A DNA stretch of 41,266 nt from Paracoccaceae bacterium (GTDB lineage Bacteria; Pseudomonadota; Alphaproteobacteria; Rhodobacterales; Rhodobacteraceae), in contig JAABTV010000032.1 in NCBI GenBank assembly GCA_011389685.1, positions 1 through 41,266 of the forward strand, written 5' to 3'. Below the pieces are notes generated by a model. It was not told where the DNA came from, made no database searches, and saw only the letters and a program-made list of their open reading frames with translations. The translations under genes were made by a program, and so were the position numbers. Below, piece by piece: positions 1-9,514 of the stretch (its first letter is position 1; each line of letters starts with the position of its first letter).

Positions 1-613
1 AGCCCAGGGCGGGCGACGGGCTCGCCACCGGTTACCAATATACAGAAATTCCGACAGACAGGGCGGGCGCTATTCAACGCAGAACTGCCAAGAACCGTTG
101 GAAGATACCTCGCCATAAAGTGCCTGCCACAACCGGCGGGAGCGCCCACCCGCGGTCGGTCGCTGCCCTCCTGTCGAAAGGTCCGCTCTGACCTCCACCG
201 CCGTCATCGGGCAACTTGTGTCAGGTGGCGAACCGAGCATGCGCCCATCGTCACGCCAAGGTCCTGCCTCCGGCACGACAAGCGCGACGAATCAGTCGCG
301 TTCCATCCTGCAAATGTTGATACGCCCCGACCCGACCGCGCGCCCCGTTAACGAACCGCCTCCCCGCGAAACCCGTCTTTTCCCGGCAGCCGGGTGGCAG
401 CCGGGCAGCAGCCGGATGTCACCCCCTTTCCATCCGGTTAACAGCGCAAGGGTTAACCGCGCCCCGCCCGCCCCACATTTTTTCCCCGTTGTGCCGCTGA
501 AGGTTCCATTTCCGATGAAAACAAGGGCAAAATGACGAAACGTAGCCCTGCCTTTCCCCGCCCGCGCGGCGTATGGTGCATTCCGAAACGCTTCACTTAT
601 TCGGGATAGACTC
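1..613. other. Non-coding stretch before the thiolase gene
   Basis: No recognisable gene lies here. A 68-codon reading frame on the minus strand (70-276) has no family I recognise and no clear ribosome-binding site, so I do not call it. The stretch contains copy A of the dispersed GTTAAC/GGCAGCCGG repeat (338-460). The thiolase start at 614 follows directly, with only a weak ribosome-binding site (GGGAT, about 7 nt upstream). Confidence 0.6.
338..460 (+). repeat. Dispersed GTTAAC-flanked GGCAGCCGG element, copy A
   Basis: A core at 382-426 holds iterations of GGCAGCCGG ending in GGATGTCACCCCC. It is bordered by GTTAAC at 347-352 (preceded by CGCGCGCCCC) and by GTTAAC at 437-442 and 452-457. 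The same arrangement recurs near 19118-19228, 28182-28308 and 40301-40421. The GC-rich iterations could fold, but the function is unknown. Confidence 0.65.
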
Positions 614-1792
614 ATGACAGACATCGTAATCCTCGACGGCGCCCGCACCGCCATCGGCACCTTCGGCGGCGCCCTCGCCGGAACGCCCCCTGCACAGACC
701 GGGGCGATCGCGGCAAAGGCGGCGCTGGAACGCGCCGGCGTCGACGGCGCGCAGATTGGGCATGTGGCATTTGGCCACGTGATCAACACCGAACCGCGCG
801 ACATGTATCTCAGCCGCGTCGCGGCGATGGACGCGGGCATCCCCGACACGGTGCCCGCGATGAACGTGAACCGCCTGTGCGGCTCGGGCGCGCAGGCGAT
901 CGTTTCGGTCGTGCAATCGCTGATGCTGGGCGATGCCGATTTCGGTCTCGCCGGCGGGGCCGAGTCGATGAGCAGGGCACCATATATTGTGCCTGACCAA
1001 CGCTGGGGCGCCAAGATGGGCGATATCCGCACGCTCGACATGATGCTCGGCGCGCTCAACTGTCCGTTCGGAACCGGCCATATGGGCGTCACCGCCGAAA
1101 ATGTCGCGGGCGAACACGAGATCAGCCGCGAAGCCCAGGATGCCTTTGCGCTGGAAAGCCAGCAGCGCACCGCGCGGGCCATCGAGGAAGGCCGCTTCCA
1201 GAGCCAGATCGTCCCGGTCGAGGTCAAGGTCAAACGCGACACGGTTGCCTTCGACACCGACGAACACCCCAAGGCCTCCACCACGCTCGAAGGTCTCGCC
1301 AGCCTGCGCCCCGCCTTCCGCAAGGACGGCAGCGTGACCGCGGGCAACGCCAGCGGCATCAACGACGGCGCCGCCGCCCTCGTCCTCGCCCGCGCCGACG
1401 CCGCCGAAAAGGCCGGCTTGAAACCGCGTGCCCGGGTTCTGGGCTACGCCCATGCCGGCGTCCGCCCCGAGGTGATGGGCATCGGCCCGATCCCCGCCGT
1501 GCAGAGCCTTCTGGCCAGAACCGGCCTTGAAATCAATGACTTCGACGTGATCGAGTCGAACGAGGCTTTCGCAGCACAGGCCCTCGCCGTCAACAAGGGG
1601 CTGGGCCTCGACCCGGCCAGGGTGAACCCCAACGGCGGCGCCATCGCCCTTGGCCACCCGGTCGGCGCAACCGGCGCGATCATCACCGTCAAGGCGCTTT
1701 ACGAGCTTGAACGGATCGGCGGCGCCAGGGCGCTGATCACCATGTGCATCGGTGGCGGCCAGGGCATCGCACTGGCCATCGAACGGCTTTAG
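614..1792 (+). CDS. Acetyl-CoA acetyltransferase / beta-ketothiolase
   Basis: A thiolase that condenses two acyl-CoA units or cleaves beta-ketoacyl-CoA. It acts in the cytoplasm in acetoacetyl-CoA / polyhydroxybutyrate or ketoacid metabolism. The 392-residue length is typical. All catalytic residues are visible: nucleophile Cys89 in NRLCGSG, His348 in ALGHPVGATG, and the acid/base Cys378 in CIGGGQG, the same numbering as the well-studied Zoogloea enzyme. The ATG at 614 is chosen because the conserved N-terminus (IVILDGARTAIG) begins at once. The gene stands alone, with no reductase or PHB synthase beside it, so whether it is PhaA-like or BktB-like cannot be decided from context. It is convergent with pbpC and separated from it by a hairpin-forming repeat. 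Confidence 0.93.
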   Translation: MTDIVILDGARTAIGTFGGALAGTPPAQTGAIAAKAALERAGVDGAQIGHVAFGHVINTEPRDMYLSRVAAMDAGIPDTVPAMNVNRLCGSGAQAIVSVVQSLMLGDADFGLAGGAESMSRAPYIVPDQRWGAKMGDIRTLDMMLGALNCPFGTGHMGVTAENVAGEHEISREAQDAFALESQQRTARAIEEGRFQSQIVPVEVKVKRDTVAFDTDEHPKASTTLEGLASLRPAFRKDGSVTAGNASGINDGAAALVLARADAAEKAGLKPRARVLGYAHAGVRPEVMGIGPIPAVQSLLARTGLEINDFDVIESNEAFAAQALAVNKGLGLDPARVNPNGGAIALGHPVGATGAIITVKALYELERIGGARALITMCIGGGQGIALAIERL

Positions 1793-1888
1793 AGCGTTTC
1801 CGGTTTACACGAAAACACCCGGATCGAAACGCGCGTTCGACCGAAGGGAGAGGCAGCGCGTTTCGAGTCCTTTGAAACCTGAAACGCT
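1793..1888. repeat. Nested inverted-repeat element between convergent genes
   Basis: The outer arms are AGCGTTTCCGGTTT (1793-1806) and AAACCTGAAACGCT (1875-1888), complementary at 13 of 14 positions. The inner arms are CGAAACGCG (1825-1833) and CGCGTTTCG (1857-1865), perfectly complementary. The element fills exactly the gap between the stop codons of the thiolase gene and pbpC. It probably folds as one long hairpin in either transcript and may act as a bidirectional terminator or mRNA 3' stabiliser. AGCGTTTC-type palindromes are common between genes in alphaproteobacteria. Confidence 0.65.
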
Positions 1889-3940
1889 TTAATCCACTTC
1901 GACCATGGCGCGCGCGGACCGCCCGCGCGCGTCGATCACCGACAGTGAGACGAACCCCTTGCCGACAGGCCCCAGCGCGATGTCGCGCCGGTGTGCCCCT
2001 GTCACAAGCGGCGCACCGTCGGCCAGAACCGCAAAGGGCGGCACCCCCTCGCGCAGCTTGACCACCAGTGGCATCCCCTCCTCCAGCCTCAGGCGCACCC
2101 CATCAGGCGGAAAGGCGAGCACCGGGGCATCGGACTCCGCGCTGAACACCGCCTGACGCCCGCGAAACCGCCGCAGCGGCACCGGCAGATCGGAATTGCC
2201 AAGCATCAGCGTCTCCGGCGGCGGTGGCGAAAGCGGGTCAAGCTCGGGTTTCAGACGCTGGAATATCTCGACCAGAAGCGGCGCCGCCAGATCGCCACCA
2301 AAGGCCCCCGGAACCGGCGTTCCGTCGGGTCGCCCGATCCAGACCCCGGCGACGTGGCGCCCGTCATAGCCCACCGCCCACGCATCGCGATGGCCATAGG
2401 ACGTGCCCGTCTTGAAGGCCAGGCGCCCTTTCGCCTTGGCCCCCGGCAGGGTCAGTTGCGACAGGATATGCCCCACATGCCACGCCGCGGAAGGGCTCAC
2501 GAACGCTTGCCCCTCCACACCCGCTGAATCGCGCGGTTTCCAGGTCAGATCAACGGCTTCACCGCCCCGGGCCAGCCCCGCGAACAGTTGCACCAGATCG
2601 TGCAGCGAGACCCCCACCCCGCCCAATGCAACCGCCAGCCCCGGCTTGCCCTGGGCCAATACCGCATCGACACCGGCACGCTTCAACCCGCCCATGAACC
2701 GGGCCGGGCCGATCTCGTTCATCAGCAGGATCACGGGGATATTGAGCGACAGGCGGAGCGCCTCGGACACCCGGATCTCGCCACGGAACCGCCCGTCGAA
2801 ATTCTGCGGAGCGTAAGAGCCAAAGGCCACCGGCCGATCCTCGATCACCGTTTCGGGATGGACCAGCCCGAGATCAAAACCCATCGCGTAAACCAATGGT
2901 TTGAGCGTCGATCCCGGCGACCGAACCGCCCGTGTCATGTCAACGAACCCCTGCCGCGAAGACGTCTCGCCATAGCTGGCCGACCCGACCGAGGCGAGGA
3001 TCTCGCCGCTGCGATGATCGGCCACCATCATCGCGATCGACACCTGCCGAGGCAATTTCGAAACCCGGGCAACGGCAAGCTCTTCCAAGGCCCTCTGCAA
3101 AGGCCCATCAAGGCAAAGATCATGACGTATGGACAAGGGGGAGCCGGCCCGCACCCGGTCCGTCAGATGCGGAGCCAGTGCGGGAAAGGGCCGACGCTGG
3201 CGCGGAACGGTGGCCGCATGCGCGGTCTCGAACGCTTCCCGCCCGATCACGCCCGCATCTCGCGCACGGGCAAGCACACGGTCGCGCCCGGCCCGTGCCG
3301 CGCGCCAGTCACGGTCGGGCCGCCGGGTCTCGGGCGATTGCGGCAAGGCCACCAGAAGGGCCGCCTCCCCCGGGATCAGCCGCCTCGGTTCCTTGCCGAA
3401 CCAGGCCAGGCTTGCCGCGCGCACGCCCTCAAGATTGCCGCCAAAGGGCGCATGGGTGAGGTAGAGACCAAGGATCTCGTATTTGCTGAGCTTGCGTTCC
3501 AGCGTGAGGGCAAGGCGGATCTGGCGCAGCTTGCCTGCCCATGACCCGGTGCCGCTGTCCTCCAGCAGGCGGGCGGTCTGCATGGTCAGGGTCGAGGCCC
3601 CCGACACGATGCGGCCATGCCAAAGCGCCTGCCCAAGCGCCCGTCCCATGGCCCATGGATCGACGCCGGAATGGGAGAAAAAGCGTTTGTCTTCAAAGGC
3701 GATGAGCATGCCGAGATAAAGCGGATCGACCTGCGCCACCCCGGTTGCCAGACGCCAGCGCCCATCCTCCACGGTATAGACCCGCAGCAAGCCATCGCTC
3801 CGATCCCGCATTTCGACCGATGTTTCGGCCACGAGCGGCGGCAGGTCGGTCGTGTCGATCCAATGGTCGAACCGGGCCCATGCCAGGGCCATTGCCGTGG
3901 CAACAACAAGCGCCCCCGCAATGTAAGTAACCGGTTTCAT
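1889..3940 (-). CDS. pbpC: Penicillin-binding protein 1C (glycosyltransferase/transpeptidase)
   Basis: A bifunctional class A-like PBP that polymerises glycan strands and carries a transpeptidase domain, anchored in the inner membrane facing the periplasm. 683 residues. The membrane anchor is about 3-22. The GT51 domain has its catalytic Glu83 in AFEDKRFF. The transpeptidase domain has the serine motif STLK (Ser344) and the KTG motif (Lys510). A C-terminal beta domain (about 595-683) matches the BiPBP_C region usual in PBP1C. The start ATG overlaps the stop of the upstream alpha-2-macroglobulin gene (ATGA), so the two are translationally coupled. This pair is conserved in many bacteria; the macroglobulin is thought to trap proteases that reach the periplasm while PBP1C repairs the wall. 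The repair role is inferred from that pairing. Confidence 0.93.
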   Translation of the reverse strand: MKPVTYIAGALVVATAMALAWARFDHWIDTTDLPPLVAETSVEMRDRSDGLLRVYTVEDGRWRLATGVAQVDPLYLGMLIAFEDKRFFSHSGVDPWAMGRALGQALWHGRIVSGASTLTMQTARLLEDSGTGSWAGKLRQIRLALTLERKLSKYEILGLYLTHAPFGGNLEGVRAASLAWFGKEPRRLIPGEAALLVALPQSPETRRPDRDWRAARAGRDRVLARARDAGVIGREAFETAHAATVPRQRRPFPALAPHLTDRVRAGSPLSIRHDLCLDGPLQRALEELAVARVSKLPRQVSIAMMVADHRSGEILASVGSASYGETSSRQGFVDMTRAVRSPGSTLKPLVYAMGFDLGLVHPETVIEDRPVAFGSYAPQNFDGRFRGEIRVSEALRLSLNIPVILLMNEIGPARFMGGLKRAGVDAVLAQGKPGLAVALGGVGVSLHDLVQLFAGLARGGEAVDLTWKPRDSAGVEGQAFVSPSAAWHVGHILSQLTLPGAKAKGRLAFKTGTSYGHRDAWAVGYDGRHVAGVWIGRPDGTPVPGAFGGDLAAPLLVEIFQRLKPELDPLSPPPPETLMLGNSDLPVPLRRFRGRQAVFSAESDAPVLAFPPDGVRLRLEEGMPLVVKLREGVPPFAVLADGAPLVTGAHRRDIALGPVGKGFVSLSVIDARGRSARAMVEVD

Positions 3941-6900
3941 TCCAACACGGTCATCCGCCCTGTCGCCGTCTGTGCCCGGTATTGCGGGCGATACATGTCC
4001 TCGACCTGCGCCGCCGGGTGGTGGAACTCACCCGGCGAAACGGCGCGCACGATATAGGCCAGTTGGAACGCCTCGTCCGAGCGCCAGTCAACCGCTGCGA
4101 GGAAACGATCCGCCCGGAACTCGGCATGTTCGGCCTCCTGCGGGTCGAGCCAGTCCAGTGCCCGTATGTCGCCCGAGCGCAAGAGGTTCGGATTGTCGAT
4201 CTCGAACCCGGCGGGCAGCGGATCGTCGATCATCAGCCGCGCCTCTCCCCGCTCGAACGGGGCCACGCGCAGCACGACGACGAAACGCTCGCCCACCCTG
4301 GGGGCAAGGCTCTCAACCGGCGCGCCCGCCATCGTGTAATAGCGCCGCTCGATGCGATAGCCGTATCCGCCCGCATCGGGGGCCACTTCGGGGACTCCGA
4401 ACGTGGTCAGGGTCAGATCGGTGGGCGTGTCTCTTTCGTTGCGAATGGCCAGCGGTTGCGACCGTGTCTCGGCCTCGAAGGCGCGCACCAGCGGCCCGTC
4501 GACCGGCGATCCGTTCACGCTCAGCCCGGAAACTGAAGGATCGTTGACCAGCGCCCGCGCGGCCAGCAAGGACCACGCGCTTTCCTGCGTCGAGAAACGG
4601 CGGCCGGTCTGCGCGACATGATCGGCCAGTTGCGCGCGGTTGACCGCGTCGCTGCCCGCTTCGACCGCGAGGCTCAGAACGCCGGCGGCATCGCGCAGGT
4701 TGCTGCCGTAATCCGCGCGCCAGACCGCGGCCTCTTGCTGCAAGCGCGATTGCATCATGCGCCCGGCCCGCGCGAACAACGCATCGGCGCGGGTCTGATC
4801 GCCATACATGGCCAGCGCGGCGCCAAGCTGTGCAACCGCCAGCGGCGTGGAGAACGCCTCGGCCTTCACGTCGGTGAAATACCGCAGATCGGCCATCGCC
4901 GCGGCCCCTTCGCGGGCCAGAACCATCAATGCATAGGCGATGTCGCCCCCACCCTCGTCGAAATCCGGGGCATAATTCACCCGGTTGCGCAGGTTGTCCA
5001 TCGCCATGCGAAAGGCGTTCTGCGGCACGTCATGGCCTTCGGCCCGCGCGCGGCTCAGGAAATCCGAGACATAGGCGTCGAGCCAGAAATCCCCCGACCC
5101 CGCGCGCCACAATCCGAACGCCCCGTTGCTGGACTGATGGCTCAGAATCCGTGCGATGGCCTGGTCAATGCGGTCTTGCACCTGTTGCTGGCTGCCTTGG
5201 CCAAGTGCCGTGGCAACCTGCCCGAAATACAAGAGTGGCATCGCGACGGACGTCACCTGTTCGGTGCAGCCATAGGGATAACGGTCAAGCCCCGAAAGCA
5301 GTCCGGGCGCATCCAGCTTGGCCAGCGGTCCGGCGGAAACGATCGCCGCGCCCGTGCCCGGCCGCATCCCGGCGAAGACATTGCCATCGAGCATGAACGT
5401 ATCCCCCGCCCCGAGCGAGAACCGCCGCGTGAGCGCGATTTCCGGGTCGTTCACGCGCACCGGCAGGGTCAGCACTTTCTCAAGCAGCCGCCCATCCGGT
5501 GTTGTCAGGGCGACGCGCAGGCTGTGATCGCCAACATCTCCGGCCAGGATCGGAACCGAGAAGGACGCCTTGCTCCCATCCGCCAGCGTCACGCCCGAAG
5601 GGACCGCCGTTGCATCCAGCGAAACGCCATCGGCCGACACGTCAAGCCCCATGCGCCCGGTCGGTCCGTCGGCGTGAACAAGCTCGAGCAGAAGCCGGCT
5701 TTGATCACCGGGCGCCATGAAGCGTGGCAGGCTGGCACTGACGACCACCGGGTCACGCACCAGGACATCCGCCTCGCCCTCGCCGACCCCGCTCCCGGAC
5801 CAGGCCACCGCCATGAGGCGCACCGTGCCATTGAAGCCCGGCATGTCAAAAGACACCTCTGCCGTTCCACCGGGGCCGACCTCGACCGGACCGGAAAAGA
5901 AGGCGACCAGTTCCTCGGTCGGCGGGGGCGACTGCATGCGCATCTCGCCCGACGCATCCCCGCCCGAGCGCACGGCTCCCATGGCCCCGTTCATCCCGTC
6001 GATCAACCGGCCATAGACATCGCGGATATCCACCCCCAACCGCCGCTGGCCAAAATAATGCGCCGACGGATCGGGGCTTTCAAAGCCGGTGAGGTTGAGA
6101 ATACCGACATCCACCGCCGCTATCGTGACAAAGGCCCTTTCGCCCTCTGCGACCCCATCCACGCGGATCACGGCATCCAGCGGCCCGCGCGGTTCAGACG
6201 TGGCCGGCGCATCAATGTCCACGGTGAGCCGCTTGTCGCCCGGGTCAATCCGGGCATAGGAAAGCCCCATCGACCGCGCCGGGTTCTGCCCGGCGGCAAC
6301 GTCCATCGGCCGGATCACGGTCGCCGAGACATAGGCCCCGGCCCCCCATTCGTCGGTCACATCCAGCGAAACAAGGTTCTCGCCCTGTTTCACATCGACC
6401 GCCTTCATCGCGATCACCCGGTTCGACATCACCATGACAAGCGCCTTGCCCGCATAGCGGGGCACGAGACGCAATGTCGCCGTGTCTCCGCTGCGATACC
6501 CCGGCTTGTCGAGTGAAAGCTCGAGCATGTCCGGCGTATTGGTCACATCCGCCGGCGCATACCAACCCGCATGGAAATCCTGCGAGCTGGAAATATAGCT
6601 GCCATCGAGCCGCTCGACGACAAGTTCGTATCGCCCCCACTCGACCGGGGCAGAGACCTGCAATGGCTCCTGGCCCAACGCACCTTCGCCACGCTTCACG
6701 GTGCGACGTGTGGTGACCGGCTCCCAATTCCAGTTGCCGTAATCCTGATACCATTGATACCGTGTCTCGACCCGGTTGACGGTCCAGCGCACTTGCATCG
6801 GCACCCGCTCAAGCGCAGGCGAGACCGCGATCACGTCAAAGACGGCTTCGGTTCCCTCGGCCACGACCCCTTCGTCGAACAAGGGCTTGAGGCCGATCAC

Positions 6901-9372
6901 CGGCCCGGCAGGCGCCACCGCCCGCGTGACGCGCCGCTCGACCGGGCGGCTCGACCCCTCGGACACGCGGCCGATCACTTCGAGTTCAAGCATGCGGTCA
7001 TCCGCCGGGGCCTCCGGCAGGCTGATCTGCACCTTTGCATTGCCATCGGCGCCGGTTCGTTCGCCCTGAAAGGAGCCGCGGCGCGCGGTCGCTTCGCGGT
7101 CATGGCGCCCAAAGACATAACCCGGCACCGCATCGACCGACCGTTTGGCGCGCAGAACGGTATCCCCCTCGACCGGCAGATCCGCGCCCGGGGCCCCGAA
7201 CAGGTATCGCGCCGCCACGTCCAAGGTCGTGCTCTGACCGGGCCGCACCATATCGTCGGGCAGGAACATCTCGAAATCGATCCGTTCGGGCAGGATATCC
7301 TCGACCAGAAGCGTCTCGCTGGCCAGCGCATCGGCGGCCACGTCCGCCTTGATGTCCAGCCGCCACACGCCGCGCGGGGCGCTCGCCGCGATGGGCATGT
7401 CGAACACGCGCCCGCCGGCCAGGCCGGTTTGCGAGACATGCCGGGCATATTCCACGCCATCGGGACGCGTGAGGATCGCAGTCAATGGAAGCTGCTCGAC
7501 CGCCGCGACCTCGGAATCACGCGCCAGAACCGTCGCATGGATCACCTCGCCCGCCCGATAGGCGCCACGATCCGTCGCAAGGAACACATCCACCGGTCCT
7601 CCCGGTGCGCGCCCTTCCACACCCCGGTCCGACAGATCGAACGCCGGGTCATTGAGAGACAGAAAGGCCATGTCGGCCTCGCCATCCTCGGCCGTCACCA
7701 GCGCCGGCTCCGCCCCGCCCTGGCCACGCATCAACCCGGCATCGAACCGCGCATGGCCCCGGGCATCCGTTCGTGTCCGGCCCAGAACCCTGTTGGCGCG
7801 AGACAAGAGGGTGACCTCGACCCCCTCACGCGTTTCGGCATCCCCGAGGCCGCGCACAAAGACATGCAGGCCATCGGTGCCGCTCATCGTCGAAAGGCCC
7901 AGATCGGACAGGACAAACCACTGCGTCGCGCCCGGATCGTCATACCGGTCTTCACCCGGCACCGAAGCGCTCAGCGCGTAAACCCCCGCAGGCAGCCCCG
8001 CGACGATCTCGCCAACCGGGAGACGGGTCAGGATGTCGGCATTGAGTTCACTTCGAACCTCTCCGACACCTGTCCAGACCTCCTCACCGATCTCACCGGT
8101 AAAGCGCCGGTCGGTGAAAAAGGGCAGCGCGCGCCCGAAATACTGCTCCTGGATCGCGCGCAACAGGTTGCGGTCGCTGACATGGCGCAGGCGCAGATTG
8201 ACCTGCTCAAGGTTGACCGTCTCGATCGGAACCGCCGCATAGCCGGTTTTCGGAAGGACATAGGCCCGCCCCGGAAACCGGGCCGAAGGTGTGCGGTCGC
8301 GCACATAGAATGAGAGCTCCACGTCCTTGGCCAACACCTCGCCACTGGCCGCAGGAAGCCCTTCGCGAAATACGATCCCGTATCGCTGACCATGCGCCAC
8401 GCCCGAAACGCAAATCCGGTTTCCGTCGGCCTCGACGGCCATGCGTTGATCGGGCATGCGGACAAAGGATACGTAATCGGTCCCGAGCTTGACCAGGGGT
8501 TCGGAAAACTCGGCGCATATGCGCGGATCGGCCTGGTCGCTTTCGACCACATGCTCGGTGATGCGGAAGCCGTATTTCGCGATTGCATCATCCAGCCTTG
8601 CCGAGAGGTCTTGCCGGGGGCGAATTTCTTCGGCCAGCCGCAAGGCGGGAATCATCTCCCGCCCGCGACCCGAACGCTCCAGCGCGTCAGACATCACCGC
8701 AAGCGCGTTGACGCGTTGCGCATCGTTCGCAGCCCTCAGGTATCCATTGATCGCGGCAAGCAGGCCACGTTCGGCCCGACGACGCCGATCGGTGGCATTC
8801 GAACCCTTGATCGAAAGCGACAGGCGGCCATATTCAACCCATTGGTCGCTGGCGTCCGTCACCGCGACCGCCGCCCCGATCCAGCGCATCGCATTGAGCG
8901 GATCACCCGCGCGCCGACGATCCTCCGCCGCCTTCAAAAGGGTCTCCACATCCCATTGCCCACCGGGATGAAGCGGCCCGATCCCCCTAGCCTGTTCCAG
9001 GGCGTGCTCGAGATCGCGTTGCTTCAGAAATGCCAACTCCTGCGCCCGCGCGCCCGCAGTTTGTGCGACACGCGGGTCCACCTCCAGAACTTCGGCGGAA
9101 ACCGCGCCGTCATAGGGCTGCTTTTCACTTATGGCGGATTTCGGGAAACAGGCATTCGAGCGATTGTTGAACGTGAAGGCCCGGCATTGCGGGTCGGACA
9201 GACAGGCGTTCTGGCATGATTGCAGGTCGGTATCGAACAGCGATTGAAGGTCGGACCCGTAGAAATCGACATCATTGGTCACGACCAGTCGGCGCTCGGG
9301 CACCACGTCCTTTGCGACAGCTGCACCGGGCAGCCCGATCACGACGACAAGGGCGATCAGAAAAAAGCGCAT
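3937..9372 (-). CDS. Bacterial alpha-2-macroglobulin with N-terminal PAN/Apple domain
   Basis: A very large (1811 residues) thioester protease trap of the YfhM type. The start is ATG 9372, preceded by a strong GGAGGAA 6 nt upstream; an in-frame TTG at 9390 lacks such a site. A signal peptide (about 1-21, ending AAVA) has no lipobox cysteine, so the protein is probably soluble in the periplasm, unlike lipoprotein homologues. A Cys-rich PAN/Apple-like domain (about 25-100, with CQNACLSDPQCRAFTF) comes next, then a helical region (about 110-250), a series of macroglobulin-like beta domains, and the thioester-containing helical domain. The thioester motif CTEQ is intact, with Cys1369 and Gln1372. 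Family knowledge: protease cleavage of the bait region exposes the thioester, which binds the attacker covalently. It is first in the operon with pbpC. Confidence 0.93.
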   Translation of the reverse strand: MRFFLIALVVVIGLPGAAVAKDVVPERRLVVTNDVDFYGSDLQSLFDTDLQSCQNACLSDPQCRAFTFNNRSNACFPKSAISEKQPYDGAVSAEVLEVDPRVAQTAGARAQELAFLKQRDLEHALEQARGIGPLHPGGQWDVETLLKAAEDRRRAGDPLNAMRWIGAAVAVTDASDQWVEYGRLSLSIKGSNATDRRRRAERGLLAAINGYLRAANDAQRVNALAVMSDALERSGRGREMIPALRLAEEIRPRQDLSARLDDAIAKYGFRITEHVVESDQADPRICAEFSEPLVKLGTDYVSFVRMPDQRMAVEADGNRICVSGVAHGQRYGIVFREGLPAASGEVLAKDVELSFYVRDRTPSARFPGRAYVLPKTGYAAVPIETVNLEQVNLRLRHVSDRNLLRAIQEQYFGRALPFFTDRRFTGEIGEEVWTGVGEVRSELNADILTRLPVGEIVAGLPAGVYALSASVPGEDRYDDPGATQWFVLSDLGLSTMSGTDGLHVFVRGLGDAETREGVEVTLLSRANRVLGRTRTDARGHARFDAGLMRGQGGAEPALVTAEDGEADMAFLSLNDPAFDLSDRGVEGRAPGGPVDVFLATDRGAYRAGEVIHATVLARDSEVAAVEQLPLTAILTRPDGVEYARHVSQTGLAGGRVFDMPIAASAPRGVWRLDIKADVAADALASETLLVEDILPERIDFEMFLPDDMVRPGQSTTLDVAARYLFGAPGADLPVEGDTVLRAKRSVDAVPGYVFGRHDREATARRGSFQGERTGADGNAKVQISLPEAPADDRMLELEVIGRVSEGSSRPVERRVTRAVAPAGPVIGLKPLFDEGVVAEGTEAVFDVIAVSPALERVPMQVRWTVNRVETRYQWYQDYGNWNWEPVTTRRTVKRGEGALGQEPLQVSAPVEWGRYELVVERLDGSYISSSQDFHAGWYAPADVTNTPDMLELSLDKPGYRSGDTATLRLVPRYAGKALVMVMSNRVIAMKAVDVKQGENLVSLDVTDEWGAGAYVSATVIRPMDVAAGQNPARSMGLSYARIDPGDKRLTVDIDAPATSEPRGPLDAVIRVDGVAEGERAFVTIAAVDVGILNLTGFESPDPSAHYFGQRRLGVDIRDVYGRLIDGMNGAMGAVRSGGDASGEMRMQSPPPTEELVAFFSGPVEVGPGGTAEVSFDMPGFNGTVRLMAVAWSGSGVGEGEADVLVRDPVVVSASLPRFMAPGDQSRLLLELVHADGPTGRMGLDVSADGVSLDATAVPSGVTLADGSKASFSVPILAGDVGDHSLRVALTTPDGRLLEKVLTLPVRVNDPEIALTRRFSLGAGDTFMLDGNVFAGMRPGTGAAIVSAGPLAKLDAPGLLSGLDRYPYGCTEQVTSVAMPLLYFGQVATALGQGSQQQVQDRIDQAIARILSHQSSNGAFGLWRAGSGDFWLDAYVSDFLSRARAEGHDVPQNAFRMAMDNLRNRVNYAPDFDEGGGDIAYALMVLAREGAAAMADLRYFTDVKAEAFSTPLAVAQLGAALAMYGDQTRADALFARAGRMMQSRLQQEAAVWRADYGSNLRDAAGVLSLAVEAGSDAVNRAQLADHVAQTGRRFSTQESAWSLLAARALVNDPSVSGLSVNGSPVDGPLVRAFEAETRSQPLAIRNERDTPTDLTLTTFGVPEVAPDAGGYGYRIERRYYTMAGAPVESLAPRVGERFVVVLRVAPFERGEARLMIDDPLPAGFEIDNPNLLRSGDIRALDWLDPQEAEHAEFRADRFLAAVDWRSDEAFQLAYIVRAVSPGEFHHPAAQVEDMYRPQYRAQTATGRMTVLE

Positions 9373-9417
9373 GAATTCCTCCATCGGCAATACCCCTCAG
9401 CGTCTCATGCGCCATGC

Positions 9418-9460
9418 ATTTTCGCAACGATTCCTGATTCAGCGGTTAAGCGAAAATTCA
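9418..9460. promoter_or_regulatory. Inverted repeat with GANTC and CtrA-like motifs in a divergent promoter region
   Basis: The region between the divergent macroglobulin and histidine kinase genes has 8-nt arms ATTTTCGC (9418-9425) and GCGAAAAT (9450-9457). Two GATTC sites (CcrM type) lie in the loop, 2 nt apart. TTAA-N7-TTCA (9446-9460) is one base away from the CtrA consensus TTAA-N7-TTAA. These are sequence matches only; a regulator is inferred. Confidence 0.3.
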
Positions 9461-9514
9461 CCGTAATGGCAGAACGTCTCCCGGACCCGCAATGCGATAT
9501 CCGAGAGTTTCGAA

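Noticed and set aside
70-276. 68-codon minus-strand frame as a gene remnant
   Set aside because: No family recognised, no ribosome-binding site, and it lies in an intergenic stretch of high GC where frames of this size arise by chance.
4618-8313. Two long plus-strand frames (632 and 580 codons)
   Set aside because: They are antisense to the alpha-2-macroglobulin gene, have no recognisable domain and show the low-complexity Arg/His/Pro bias of shadows.
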